Below, piece after piece: positions 6,670 through 11,306 of a stretch of DNA of 22,444 bases. This DNA comes from a virus, in IMG/VR virus record IMGVR_UViG_3300036846_000994, positions 1 through 22,444 of that record; one strand, given 5' to 3'. How positions within the stretch are numbered: the stretch's first letter is position 1; every line of letters starts with the position of its first letter. The translations under genes were made by a program, and so were the position numbers. The notes below the pieces were generated by a model. It was given only the letters and a program-made list of their open reading frames with translations. It was not told where the DNA came from and ran no database searches.

Positions 6670-6854
6670 GGGTGCCATCCGGGGGCAACATGCGCGACCC
6701 AGCCGAGGAGATCGTCGAGGTAGCGCCCGAGGGCGAAGCCGGCGGCCGCGCACAGGAGCATGGCGAGCGCCAGCGTGAGCCAGCGCAGCCAAGGCCGGGG
6801 AGGCGCGGATACGTGGGGTATCCGCTCCAAGCCCGGTATGTGGTCTAGGCTCAC
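6666..6854 (-). CDS. Small single-pass membrane protein (62 aa)
   Basis: A GTG start at 6854 overlaps the previous stop as GTGA, with GAGGT nearby as ribosome binding site. Residues 1-23 are Pro/Arg-rich, residues about 24-43 are a strong membrane helix (LRWLTLALAMLLCAAAGFAL), and the tail is short. The positive charge before the helix suggests an inner-membrane protein with the N-terminus in the cytoplasm. A holin- or spanin-like role cannot be excluded, but the position among early genes argues against it. Its last codons contain the third copy of a 21-bp repeat found in the control region. Confidence 0.65.
   Translation of the reverse strand: MSLDHIPGLERIPHVSAPPRPWLRWLTLALAMLLCAAAGFALGRYLDDLLGWVAHVAPGWHP
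6681..6701. repeat. 21-bp repeat, copy in coding sequence
   Basis: This copy begins GGGGGCAACATGCGCGACCC and matches the core of the two control-region copies (7727-7747, 7815-7835). Here it encodes part of the C-terminus of the small membrane protein and sits just upstream of the start of the next leftward gene. Confidence 0.8.
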
Positions 6855-7102
6855 AGGACCTCGTAGCGGCGGTGGCTGCCGCCCATGACGTAGCTGTAAA
6901 GGCCCCGGTTGGCCTTGTGGCACTCCAGGGCATAGGCGACAGCCTGGCCGATCATGCGCGGCGGCCAAGTGGCGCAGCGGCGACGTATGTCGGCTTCGAC
7001 CTCTGCGTCGGGGGTGCCGACGTGGACGCGGCCCATGAGCCACTTGATGTCGTAGCGGGGGAGCTTGTCATCCCACCGCTTGCCGAACTCGTACTTAGCC
7101 AT
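6851..7102 (-). CDS. Small hypothetical protein (83 aa)
   Basis: The ATG at 7102 has AAGGGAGA at about 8 nt. The overlapping longer frame to 7387 covers two other genes and is rejected. The protein is soluble, with a basic, aromatic N-terminus (MAKYEFGKRWDDKLPRYDIK), then GTPDAEVEADIRRRC and a helix GQAVAYALECHKANRGLY. The 'GTPDAEV' helix start might belong to a helix-turn-helix, but this is weak. I do not recognise the family. Confidence 0.65.
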   Translation of the reverse strand: MAKYEFGKRWDDKLPRYDIKWLMGRVHVGTPDAEVEADIRRRCATWPPRMIGQAVAYALECHKANRGLYSYVMGGSHRRYEVL

Positions 7103-7104
7103 GG

Positions 7105-7281
7105 CTAGGCTCTCCCTTGCTTGCGTAGTTGCAGACGATACTCCGACATGTCCCACAGAGCGGCCGGGATGTGCGGCGGGAGGCCCCAATAGGGGCGCTC
7201 CTTGTAGTGCAATATCAGGAGGTTGCCGGTGCGCAGGTAATGGACGGCGGCGCAGTGGAGTACCCACATGGTGCGTCCCAT
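7105..7281 (-). CDS. Small hypothetical protein (58 aa)
   Basis: The frame starts with ATG at 7281 behind GAGGG and lies 2 nt past the stop of the gene before it. It ends with TAG at 7105-7107, just before the next start. The protein begins MGRTMWVLHCAAVHYLRTGN and has an aromatic/Pro stretch ERPYWGLPPHIPAALWD. The 'YWGLPPHIPAALWD' part looks like a real folded motif rather than noise. The tight fit between two genes with ribosome binding sites makes it likely to be translated. Function unknown. Confidence 0.65.
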   Translation of the reverse strand: MGRTMWVLHCAAVHYLRTGNLLILHYKERPYWGLPPHIPAALWDMSEYRLQLRKQGRA

Positions 7282-7283
7282 GG

Positions 7284-7514
7284 TCAGGCCCTCGTGCGGA
7301 TGCGGGTGGCCGGGATGCCGGTCCTGACGAGAAAGGACCAGGTGGCATAGCGGTCCTGCCCTTTGGCCGTCGCACAGCGCAGCACAATGCGGGCGCGCTG
7401 CTGGACGCTCATCATGTCGCAGCCCCTGGTGTCTGCGTACAGGTTGCAGAGGTTGTCTATGTCCTCTGAAGCATTGTCCTGTAGGTCCTGGAGTACCTGT
7501 GTAGCGATCTTCAT
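7284..7514 (-). CDS. Small hypothetical protein, first gene of unit A (76 aa)
   Basis: The ATG at 7514 has CCAGGA upstream at about 10 nt. The protein is helical and soluble: MKIATQVLQDLQDNASEDID, then a segment MSVQQRARIVLRCATA and an Arg-rich end. It is the first gene of the leftward block after the control region, a place where early phages often encode host-takeover proteins. I do not recognise it. It is followed by the 58-residue gene after 2 nt. Confidence 0.65.
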   Translation of the reverse strand: MKIATQVLQDLQDNASEDIDNLCNLYADTRGCDMMSVQQRARIVLRCATAKGQDRYATWSFLVRTGIPATRIRTRA

Positions 7515-7594
7515 GGCCTGTGCTTCCTGGTGTGGTAGGTTGTTACTTGGTAGGCGAACACCAATATTGGGCGCTTTGCCTGGAAACTTGTCGA

Positions 7595-7611
7595 TGCGAC
7601 CAAGTGTCGCA
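7595..7611. promoter_or_regulatory. 17-bp palindromic operator-like site, unit A
   Basis: TGCGACCAAGTGTCGCA has perfect 6-base arms with a 5-base spacer. It ends 80 nt before the first start of unit A (7514). Read leftward together with flanking bases it matches the unit C site at most positions over about 24 bases. Confidence 0.6.
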
Positions 7612-7627
7612 GCAAAAGCTCAATGTT

Positions 7628-7648
7628 TTCAACGGCTTAGCGGCAAAT
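7628..7648 (-). repeat. Inverted copy of the ATTTGC-TAAGC-GTTGAA element
   Basis: The reverse strand reads ATTTGC-CGC-TAAGC-C-GTTGAA. The element at 7918-7935 on the forward strand matches at 17 of 18 positions, with one 3-base gap. Both copies lie between a TGCGAC-type site and an AACGC-type site. Confidence 0.5.
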
Positions 7649-7650
7649 GC

Positions 7651-7667
7651 AACGCAACGGTGGCGTT
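7651..7667. promoter_or_regulatory. AACGC-N7-GCGTT palindromic site 1
   Basis: AACGCAACGGTGGCGTT has perfect 5-base arms and matches the perfect palindrome at 8335-8351 at 15 of 17 positions. It is one of three such sites between 7651 and 8351. Confidence 0.5.
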
Positions 7668-7722
7668 CGATTGGGCCGACTTGCGAGCCAACATTTGCCG
7701 AGGGGAGCCCAGGACTGGACTC

Positions 7723-7750
7723 AGGAGGGGGCAACATGCGCGACCCACCC
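7723..7750. repeat. 28-bp direct repeat, copy 1
   Basis: The repeat begins AGGAGGGGGCAACATGCGCG and ends ACCCACCC. It is identical to 7811-7838, and the two copies start 88 bases apart. A 21-base core also occurs at 6681-6701. Confidence 0.85.
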
Positions 7751-7781
7751 GTGGCTGGGAGGGCTTGACGGCGAGTCTAAG

Positions 7782-7814
7782 TCCTGGTACTCCCTCTATG
7801 AGGGAGTACCAGGA
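7782..7814. other. Perfect 15-bp hairpin with 3-base loop
   Basis: The left arm 7782-7796 (TCCTGGTACTCCCTC) and right arm 7800-7814 are exact reverse complements around the loop TAT. The second 28-bp repeat begins at 7811, inside the right arm. No T-run follows on either strand, so an ordinary intrinsic terminator is unlikely. It could be a bidirectional transcription barrier, an origin element or a recombination site. Confidence 0.8.
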
Positions 7815-7838
7815 GGGGGCAACATGCGCGACCCACCC
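7811..7838. repeat. 28-bp direct repeat, copy 2
   Basis: This copy is identical to 7723-7750 and overlaps the last four bases of the 15-bp hairpin. Confidence 0.85.
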
Positions 7839-7893
7839 TTACCCATGGGCTGGGCGGGGACGCGCCCACATGCGAGGCGAAAAAACCTGGCTA

Positions 7894-7910
7894 GGTGACA
7901 GAATGTCGCA
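7894..7910. promoter_or_regulatory. 17-bp operator-like site, degenerate
   Basis: GGTGACAGAATGTCGCA keeps one GTCGCA half and a degenerate partner. Read leftward with its flank (TGCGACATTCTGTCACC then TAGCCA) it matches the unit C site at about 18 of 24 positions. It is followed rightward by the ATTTGC element and an AACGC site. Confidence 0.45.
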
Positions 7911-7917
7911 GGCTACG

Positions 7918-7935
7918 ATTTGCTAAGCGGTTGAA
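7918..7935 (+). repeat. ATTTGC-TAAGC-GTTGAA element, forward copy
   Basis: ATTTGCTAAGCGGTTGAA corresponds to the reverse complement of 7628-7648, apart from one mismatch and a 3-base gap. Confidence 0.5.
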
Positions 7936-7959
7936 GTTGCTGGCCCATCCGGCGAACGG

Positions 7960-7976
7960 AACGCGCCGGGAGCGTT
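7960..7976. promoter_or_regulatory. AACGC-N7-GCGTT palindromic site 2
   Basis: AACGCGCCGGGAGCGTT has the same 5-base arms, the same spacing and a central CGG like its relatives. It lies about 90 nt upstream of the first rightward gene (8067). Confidence 0.45.
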
Positions 7977-7979
7977 TAT

Positions 7980-8040
7980 TTGGGGCGGTTTTTGGCGATG
8001 CCGTGCTTGACTGGTTTCGCCAAAGGGCATTCCGCCCCAA
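7980..8040. other. Two-tier inverted repeat in the leader of the first rightward gene
   Basis: Outer arms are TTGGGGCGG (7980-7988) and CCGCCCCAA (8032-8040). Inner arms are TTTGGCGA (7991-7998) and TCGCCAAA (8017-8024). Both pairs are exact. The fold would be a long hairpin with a small internal loop and an 18-base terminal loop. It ends 26 nt before the start at 8067. It could be an RNA control element, or a DNA cruciform at an origin. Confidence 0.65.
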
Positions 8041-8066
8041 GGCCATAACCGAAAGCACAGGTCGCC

Positions 8067-8273
8067 ATGATTACACCGAAATGCGAAGGCAACACGTTGA
8101 CCTTGGTTGTTGCGCTGAACGTCAAGCCGACGGCGAGCCAGAGCGGCAAGAGCCGCATCGTCGCCAAGACCGGGCCGTTCGTCGAGATTTCGACGCCGTT
8201 CGGCATGGTCAAATACAACCTCAACGTCATTACGACCGATGAGAACTACGGGAAAGGCCCCGCCAAGGTCTAA
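8067..8273 (+). CDS. Small beta-rich protein (68 aa)
   Basis: The ATG at 8067 has only a weak ribosome binding site (ACAGGT). The protein starts MITPKCEGNTLTLVVALNVK and continues SGKSRIVAKTGPFVEIST and MVKYNLNVIT, an alternating pattern of beta strands with a lysine-rich surface, similar in style to small single-stranded nucleic acid binding or OB-like proteins, although I cannot name a family. Codon use is normal for the phage. It is the first rightward gene, has a structured leader, and is followed by a strong terminator, so it is probably a single-gene transcript expressed at a high level. An overlapping reverse frame (7976-8230) looks less protein-like. Confidence 0.7.
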   Translation: MITPKCEGNTLTLVVALNVKPTASQSGKSRIVAKTGPFVEISTPFGMVKYNLNVITTDENYGKGPAKV

Positions 8274-8296
8274 CCCGCCAGCAACCTCGCAGGACT

Positions 8297-8321
8297 AGGC
8301 CGCCGTGTGCGGCCTTTTCCT
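8297..8321 (+). terminator. Intrinsic terminator
   Basis: The stem AGGCCGC (8297-8303) pairs perfectly with GCGGCCT (8309-8315) around the loop CGTGT and is followed by TTTCCTT. It lies 24 nt after the stop of the 68-residue gene, as expected for its terminator. Confidence 0.85.
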
Positions 8322-8334
8322 TGCCATGAAGGGA

Positions 8335-8351
8335 AACGCTACGGTAGCGTT
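8335..8351. promoter_or_regulatory. AACGC-N7-GCGTT palindromic site 3 (perfect)
   Basis: AACGCTACGGTAGCGTT is a perfect palindrome around one central G. It lies just after the terminator and 68 nt upstream of the putative HTH gene at 8420, so it could be an operator for that gene. Confidence 0.55.
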
Positions 8352-8419
8352 CCAATCTAGGCGACGGGCGAAACGCAACGACCCCGGATACCTATCGCAG
8401 CGATTTGAAGGGGCTAGGG

Positions 8420-8884
8420 ATGCGGGAGGCGGTTTCAGCTACCCCAACTAGGGGATCACCGGGCAAACCGGTTGTAGACCCAGCGCAGGAATCTACAGGG
8501 GCAGTGTCAGAGATAGGGGATGTGGTCGGAGCGATACAGGTGATGGCGGCAACCCGTAACATGTTCTACTCCCATACTCCAACAGGGAACCCAGACCTAC
8601 GGAACCCATACGGTACGCACCTTTCCCCTGCTAGGCATGGGGCCAAGGGGATCGCAGGACTACGATCCGACATAGGCGACGGGAGCCTATCTCTAGCTCA
8701 GCTCGCTAAGATGTCAGTACGGCAGGTGATGGCACGCTACAGCGTCTGCTATGGGGTAGCATGGCGCATGCGCCGTCATGTGCTGGCCTATGGTCTAGGG
8801 GGACGGTGTAGGCTACCGGGAGGGAGACCCAGGGACGTCCCCCTCCCTAGGCTAGGGCCAGTGACAGATCCACGCACGTAGCGC
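8420..8884 (+). CDS. Putative HTH DNA-binding protein (about 153 aa)
   Basis: The frame opens at TTG 8405; ATG at 8420 behind AAGGGGCTAGGG is more likely. The N-terminal half is low-complexity and probably disordered. Residues about 95-122 read SLSLAQLAKMSVRQVMARYS and then VCYGVAWRMRRHV, which fits a helix-turn-helix (compare 'ARYgVS..tVwRIR'). The C-terminus is basic and Pro-rich. Codon use, with many CTA, AGG and ATA codons, differs from neighbouring genes, suggesting a foreign origin or a weakly constrained gene. A perfect 17-bp palindrome lies just upstream, so it could be the regulator that binds the AACGC-type sites. The ORF itself is moderately supported. The end includes the TAG stop after the last listed codon. 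Confidence 0.45.
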
Positions 8885-9109
8885 GTACATGCGATGGGTC
8901 GGTGATGGTGGATGATAAGTGTCCGCCACCCATCCATTCCCCGGGTGAAATTTTGCGCCCCCCACCCGCGCTTCGCTCGGGTTTGCTACCACTGTTAGTT
9001 CCAACTGATCGCACCTGGTCGTTGACTTCGAGGCGACCTTCGTCCATGATATGATCCAACTTGCCGGTTTTCCTAGCCGGCTAACCCCTTATTGGGAAAG
9101 GATCATTTC
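8885..9109. other. Intergenic stretch with hairpin and promoter-like element
   Basis: No gene is convincing here. A GC-rich hairpin with one mismatch followed by TTT lies at 8965-8984 (CCCGCGCTTCGCTCGGGTTT) and could be a weak terminator for the HTH gene. A short stem (GCCGG/CCGGC) at about 9062-9081 precedes the ribosome binding site of the next gene. A reverse-strand frame (8847-9059) has no supporting features. Confidence 0.4.
9047..9055 (+). promoter_or_regulatory. Candidate extended -10 promoter
   Basis: TGATATGAT fits the extended -10 form (TGnTATAAT, one mismatch) 55 nt upstream of the start at 9110. A TTGACT lies farther upstream (9022-9027), at a good spacing only for a poorer -10 (CATGAT). 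It would drive the two small virion-like genes that follow. Confidence 0.4.
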
Positions 9110-9427
9110 ATGGCTGACATACCTGGATGGCTCCAGTCCATCCTCGACGCGGTCACTGCCGCCCCCACCGACGGCAAGGTCGAGACGCTCCTTCAGCTTG
9201 TCGACAACGAGATGCAGCACGGCCTCGGCCTGACCGCCCCCGCAGCTGTCACCGCCGGCCTCCTGGCCGCTGCCGCCGCCATCTCCACTGCCCTCTCGGC
9301 CACCCCTCCGGCCGCCGGCGCAACAGGTGCAACTGGAGCGACCGGCGCTACAGGTGGGACCGCCGCATCATCCGGCACCGCCACCTCGTCTGGCACCACA
9401 TCGTCCCGCTCTTTATCTTCTTCTTGA
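9110..9427 (+). CDS. Small collagen-like protein (105 aa)
   Basis: ATG at 9110 has AAAGGAT at 6 nt; the longer frame from 9092 is not needed. Residues 1-40 are amphipathic helices (MADIPGWLQSILDAVTAAPT), residues 44-64 are a very Ala-rich, weakly hydrophobic helix, residues 70-83 are Gly-Ala-Thr collagen triplets, and the tail is Ser/Thr-rich. It is probably a virion-associated or surface protein, since short GAT-triplet runs are common in phage fibre and capsid-decoration proteins. A membrane role for the Ala-rich helix cannot be excluded. It lies upstream of another virion-like gene. Confidence 0.65.
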   Translation: MADIPGWLQSILDAVTAAPTDGKVETLLQLVDNEMQHGLGLTAPAAVTAGLLAAAAAISTALSATPPAAGATGATGATGATGGTAASSGTATSSGTTSSRSLSSS

Positions 9428-9436
9428 GGTCGCTTC

Positions 9437-9467
9437 GCTGGCCGGCGAGTCACCACTCCCGGCCAGC
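9437..9467. other. Hairpin between two virion-like genes
   Basis: GCTGGCCGG (9437-9445) and CCGGCCAGC (9459-9467) form a perfect 9-bp stem with a 13-base loop. Only a weak pyrimidine run (TCCTCT) follows. It could attenuate transcription or protect the upstream transcript from decay. Confidence 0.55.
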
Positions 9468-9495
9468 TCCTCTACACCACTGACAGGAGAGTGCC

Positions 9496-10131
9496 GTGTC
9501 GACTGCTTTTCCTGGTATCCGAGGCCAGACCCCGCTTGACGACCTCCTAGACTTCAGCGGCACGGTCACTGCCGGCGGCACGGCCCAGCTGCTGCTACCG
9601 CAGCAGCCTCGCCGACTAGCACTGTCGGTTAGTGCAGTTGACGCGACTGACACTCTCTACCTGGGGATCGGACCCGCCAAGGGAGTGGCCACCCTCACCT
9701 CGGGGAGTGTCTCGGCCATCACAGTTAGCAATGGTGGGGTCGGCTACACGCTCGCACCCCAGGTCCGCATTCTAGGCGGGATCGTCCAGGGCGACTACGA
9801 GACGGCCCCCGGCTCGACCAACCTCGGCGGCGCATCCGTACCCGGCAGGGTTGCAGTGGCTCATGCCACCCTGACCGGCGGCGCAGTCAGCGCCATCACC
9901 ATCGACGACCCCGGCGCTGGATACTTGGTTGCCCCCCTTATTTACTTGGAGAACCCTTGGCCGGCGCTTGGCGGCGGAGCCTACGCGCCCGGCGTCAACA
10001 ACGGCATCCCCATCCCGATCAACACCACCTTCACCTTCAATGGCAGCCTCCTCGTCCCCGGCTCCGCCGTCGCCATCTTCGGCGCCACGACCGGCGACCA
10101 GTTCCACGTCAAGGTCGGCGGCCTGGTCTAG
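9496..10131 (+). CDS. Virion-type beta-repeat protein (211 aa)
   Basis: A GTG start (9496) follows a clear AGGAGA ribosome binding site. The protein has two copies of a beta unit: GSVSAITVSNGGVGYTLAP with QVRILGG (about residues 68-94), and GAVSAITIDDPGAGYLVAP with LIYLENP (about 130-156). The 'GxGYtxaP.v.i' unit is common in phage tail and adhesin proteins. The C-terminus is a beta-rich domain ending FHVKVGGLV. No signal peptide is seen. A role in the particle, such as tail or head decoration, is likely. Its stop overlaps the next GTG start by one base. Confidence 0.75.
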   Translation: MSTAFPGIRGQTPLDDLLDFSGTVTAGGTAQLLLPQQPRRLALSVSAVDATDTLYLGIGPAKGVATLTSGSVSAITVSNGGVGYTLAPQVRILGGIVQGDYETAPGSTNLGGASVPGRVAVAHATLTGGAVSAITIDDPGAGYLVAPLIYLENPWPALGGGAYAPGVNNGIPIPINTTFTFNGSLLVPGSAVAIFGATTGDQFHVKVGGLV

Positions 10132-10310
10132 TGACCACCTTCGGCCTAAGGTATTGGAATGGCTACTTCCACTTCCATGTGATGTGGATGAGCCTGACTC
10201 CACCCTACGGATGGAACTCATCTCGCATGCGTAACCGTTACCGGGACCTCGACAAGGCCCTCCGTCACATCGACACCAAGGACACTGTCGTCATCATATT
10301 CCCGGTCTAG
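10131..10310 (+). CDS. Small aromatic-rich hypothetical protein (59 aa)
   Basis: A GTG at 10131 overlaps the previous TAG by one base, suggesting translation by reinitiation; no strong ribosome binding site precedes it. The protein starts VTTFGLRYWNGYFHFHVMWM, then a Pro/Trp turn, a basic helix RMRNRYRDLDKALRHID and a hydrophobic end VVIIFPV. The mix of aromatic and basic residues looks protein-like. Family unknown. Confidence 0.5.
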   Translation: MTTFGLRYWNGYFHFHVMWMSLTPPYGWNSSRMRNRYRDLDKALRHIDTKDTVVIIFPV

Positions 10311-10437
10311 GAAGACCCAACAATGGGAGGTCTAGCCATCTTGACGTTACTTGCGCCTGGTTCGGCGGCCGTACTGAATGAGGCCGGCTGTCTCCCTCCG
10401 GGGTCTGGGTGCTTGCGCCGACGGATGGGGCCTCGCG

Positions 10438-10461
10438 CCCTGGCACAGCGTAATGCCAGGG
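10438..10461. other. 8-bp hairpin before the second 29-bp repeat
   Basis: CCCTGGCA (10438-10445) and TGCCAGGG (10454-10461) are exact reverse complements around an 8-base loop, CAGCGTAA. The 29-bp repeat starts 6 bases later. No T-run follows. Confidence 0.6.
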
Positions 10462-10466
10462 ATGCG

Positions 10467-10495
10467 CTGCACAAAACCAGCAGCAATCGCAGTAT
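10467..10495. repeat. 29-bp direct repeat, copy 2
   Basis: It is identical to 3139-3167 and in the same orientation. Here it lies in the leader of the late block, while copy 1 lies in the leader of unit C on the opposite transcription strand. Confidence 0.85.
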
Positions 10496-10583
10496 CAGCA
10501 AGCTGGAAGAAGCACAGGCAAAGAAGCAGCCGCAGCGGTACACACCACCGCTTGCATCGCCGGTATCCCCTCCCGACCAAGAT

Positions 10584-10592
10584 TGGTATAGT
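10584..10592 (+). promoter_or_regulatory. Candidate extended -10 promoter of the late block
   Basis: TGGTATAGT fits the extended -10 form TGnTATAAT with one mismatch. It lies 36 nt upstream of the start at 10629, which would give a leader of about 30 nt. No good -35 box is seen. Confidence 0.4.
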
Positions 10593-10628
10593 TGGATGTA
10601 CCTGATCGAAGTTGGGAGGGGTGATACA

Positions 10629-10808
10629 ATGCCCGTCGTTCGTAGAGCCGCACCAATTGCGCCGCCGGTTGCTAGTGGCCGGGGCCTCCGCAACGCCAAG
10701 GTTACGGCCCCCGTTGTCAACGCTTTGATGAATGCCGCCGCCCGCGCCCCCACCCGAGGCCGCCGCAAGGGCCGCCGTTCCCGCCGGGCCGGCCGCAAGA
10801 GCTACTAG
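10629..10808 (+). CDS. Small, very basic protein (59 aa)
   Basis: ATG at 10629 follows GGGAGGGGTGATACA, the strongest ribosome binding site near here. The protein starts MPVVRRAAPIAPPVASGRGL and ends in an arginine/lysine-rich tail, RGRRKGRRSRRAGRKSY. The high charge suggests binding to DNA or RNA, and it is the first gene of the packaging block, so it could be a virion DNA-condensing protein or a packaging helper. A longer form from 10323 is possible. Overlapping reverse frames are shadows. Confidence 0.6.
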   Translation: MPVVRRAAPIAPPVASGRGLRNAKVTAPVVNALMNAAARAPTRGRRKGRRSRRAGRKSY

Positions 10809-10809
10809 G

Positions 10810-11010
10810 TTGCCTATCTTCTTAGAGGACCGCCTCAAGAGACAGGCATCCAAACGGGGCCTGAAGGGTCGAGACGCCGCCCGCTATGTCTACGGGACTA
10901 TGAATAACCGGGGCTTGATGCGTGGCAACCAAGTAACTGCCAAGGGCCGTGAAGCAGAGCGCAAGCATCGCGCCCATCAGCGCTCGAAGAGGCGCACCAG
11001 GAGGTCCTGA
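10810..11010 (+). CDS. Small basic conserved phage protein (66 aa)
   Basis: A TTG at 10810, one base after the previous TAG, gives MPIFLEDRLKRQASKRGLKG and avoids a Pro/Ala-rich extension that only mirrors the overlapping gene. The core YVYGTMNNRGLMRGNQVTAK is a pattern I have seen in small phage proteins ('YGTMNKxGxMRGNKVTxKG'). The remainder is a basic helix. It probably binds nucleic acid or another virion protein. Coupled translation is likely because the TTG start has a weak ribosome binding site. Confidence 0.7.
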   Translation: MPIFLEDRLKRQASKRGLKGRDAARYVYGTMNNRGLMRGNQVTAKGREAERKHRAHQRSKRRTRRS

Positions 11011-11306
11011 TGTCTCTTGCGCATGACGACACCCCCGTCGCGCAGACCTACATGACCCGTGAAGAGGCCGCCGCTTACTTGTCCGAGCGGCTGCGCGGTC
11101 CCTTCAACGCCAAGCAAATCTCCAAGTGGGGCGACAAGGGTCCTCGCTACCGGCTCTTCAGAGGCAACAAGGCCGCCCGGGGCGGCGGCTGGGGCCGGTG
11201 GGCACTCTACACCGCCGAGGACCTCGAAGCCTGGATCGAAACCCAACTCGTGGAGCCGTTCCCCAATGGAAGACCTGACGAGCATCCTGCCGGCGAAGCG
11301 GGTTAA
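11010..11306 (+). CDS. HTH protein in the small-terminase position (98 aa)
   Basis: ATG at 11010 overlaps the previous stop (TGATG) with AGGAGG just upstream. Residues 15-75 form an excisionase/MerR-like helix-turn-helix: MTREEAAAYLSERL, then AKQISKWGDKGPRYRLFRGN, and YTAEDLEAWIETQL at the end, the usual layout of the HTH_17 family. It sits directly before the terminase large subunit, whose start lies inside its last codons. A DNA-recognition role in packaging (small terminase) fits that position, but it could instead be a regulator. It is shorter than most small terminases. Confidence 0.7.
   Translation: MSLAHDDTPVAQTYMTREEAAAYLSERLRGPFNAKQISKWGDKGPRYRLFRGNKAARGGGWGRWALYTAEDLEAWIETQLVEPFPNGRPDEHPAGEAG

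Larger units (their letters stand above)
7515..8066. promoter_or_regulatory. Divergent control region or candidate origin (no gene seen)
   Basis: This 552-base gap separates the leftward and rightward genes. I see no frame with a ribosome binding site and protein-like composition on either strand. It contains two TGCGAC-type sites, two AACGC-N7-GCGTT sites, an inverted copy of an 18-21 base element, two 28-bp direct repeats, a perfect 15-bp hairpin and a two-tier inverted repeat at its right end. Such density is typical of a phage operator/promoter region or a replication origin. No clear sigma-70 promoter with both boxes was found. Confidence 0.6.
10311..10628 (+). other. Late-block leader with no clear gene
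   Basis: This 318-base stretch holds an 8-bp hairpin (10438-10445 with 10454-10461), the second copy of the 29-bp direct repeat, and a promoter-like element at 10584-10592. An in-frame extension of the next gene starts at 10323 behind AGGAAGA and would add 102 residues, but the sequence is of mixed, low-complexity character and the internal start at 10629 has a much stronger ribosome binding site. I therefore treat it as untranslated, with doubt. Confidence 0.4.

Noticed and set aside
6472-7387. Longer versions of the small leftward genes (starts at 6933, 7043 and 7387)
   Set aside because: Each extension covers another supported gene; the shorter starts have ATGA or GTGA overlaps or ribosome binding sites.
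7782-7814. The 15-bp hairpin as an intrinsic terminator
   Set aside because: The stem is long and perfect but no T-run follows on either strand.
7723-7838. CRISPR-like array
   Set aside because: Only two copies of a 28-bp repeat are present here, with one spacer that holds a perfect hairpin, and no cas genes lie nearby.
7895-8242. Rightward Arg-rich frame overlapping the 68-residue gene
   Set aside because: It has Arg/Gln/His-rich shadow composition and no ribosome binding site; the frame from 8067 has a protein-like pattern and a matching terminator.
9193-9456. Reverse frame with VAPVAPVAP repeats
   Set aside because: It is the mirror image of the Gly-Ala-Thr collagen triplets of the gene at 9110. 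The same applies to 14995-15633 against the fibre gene.
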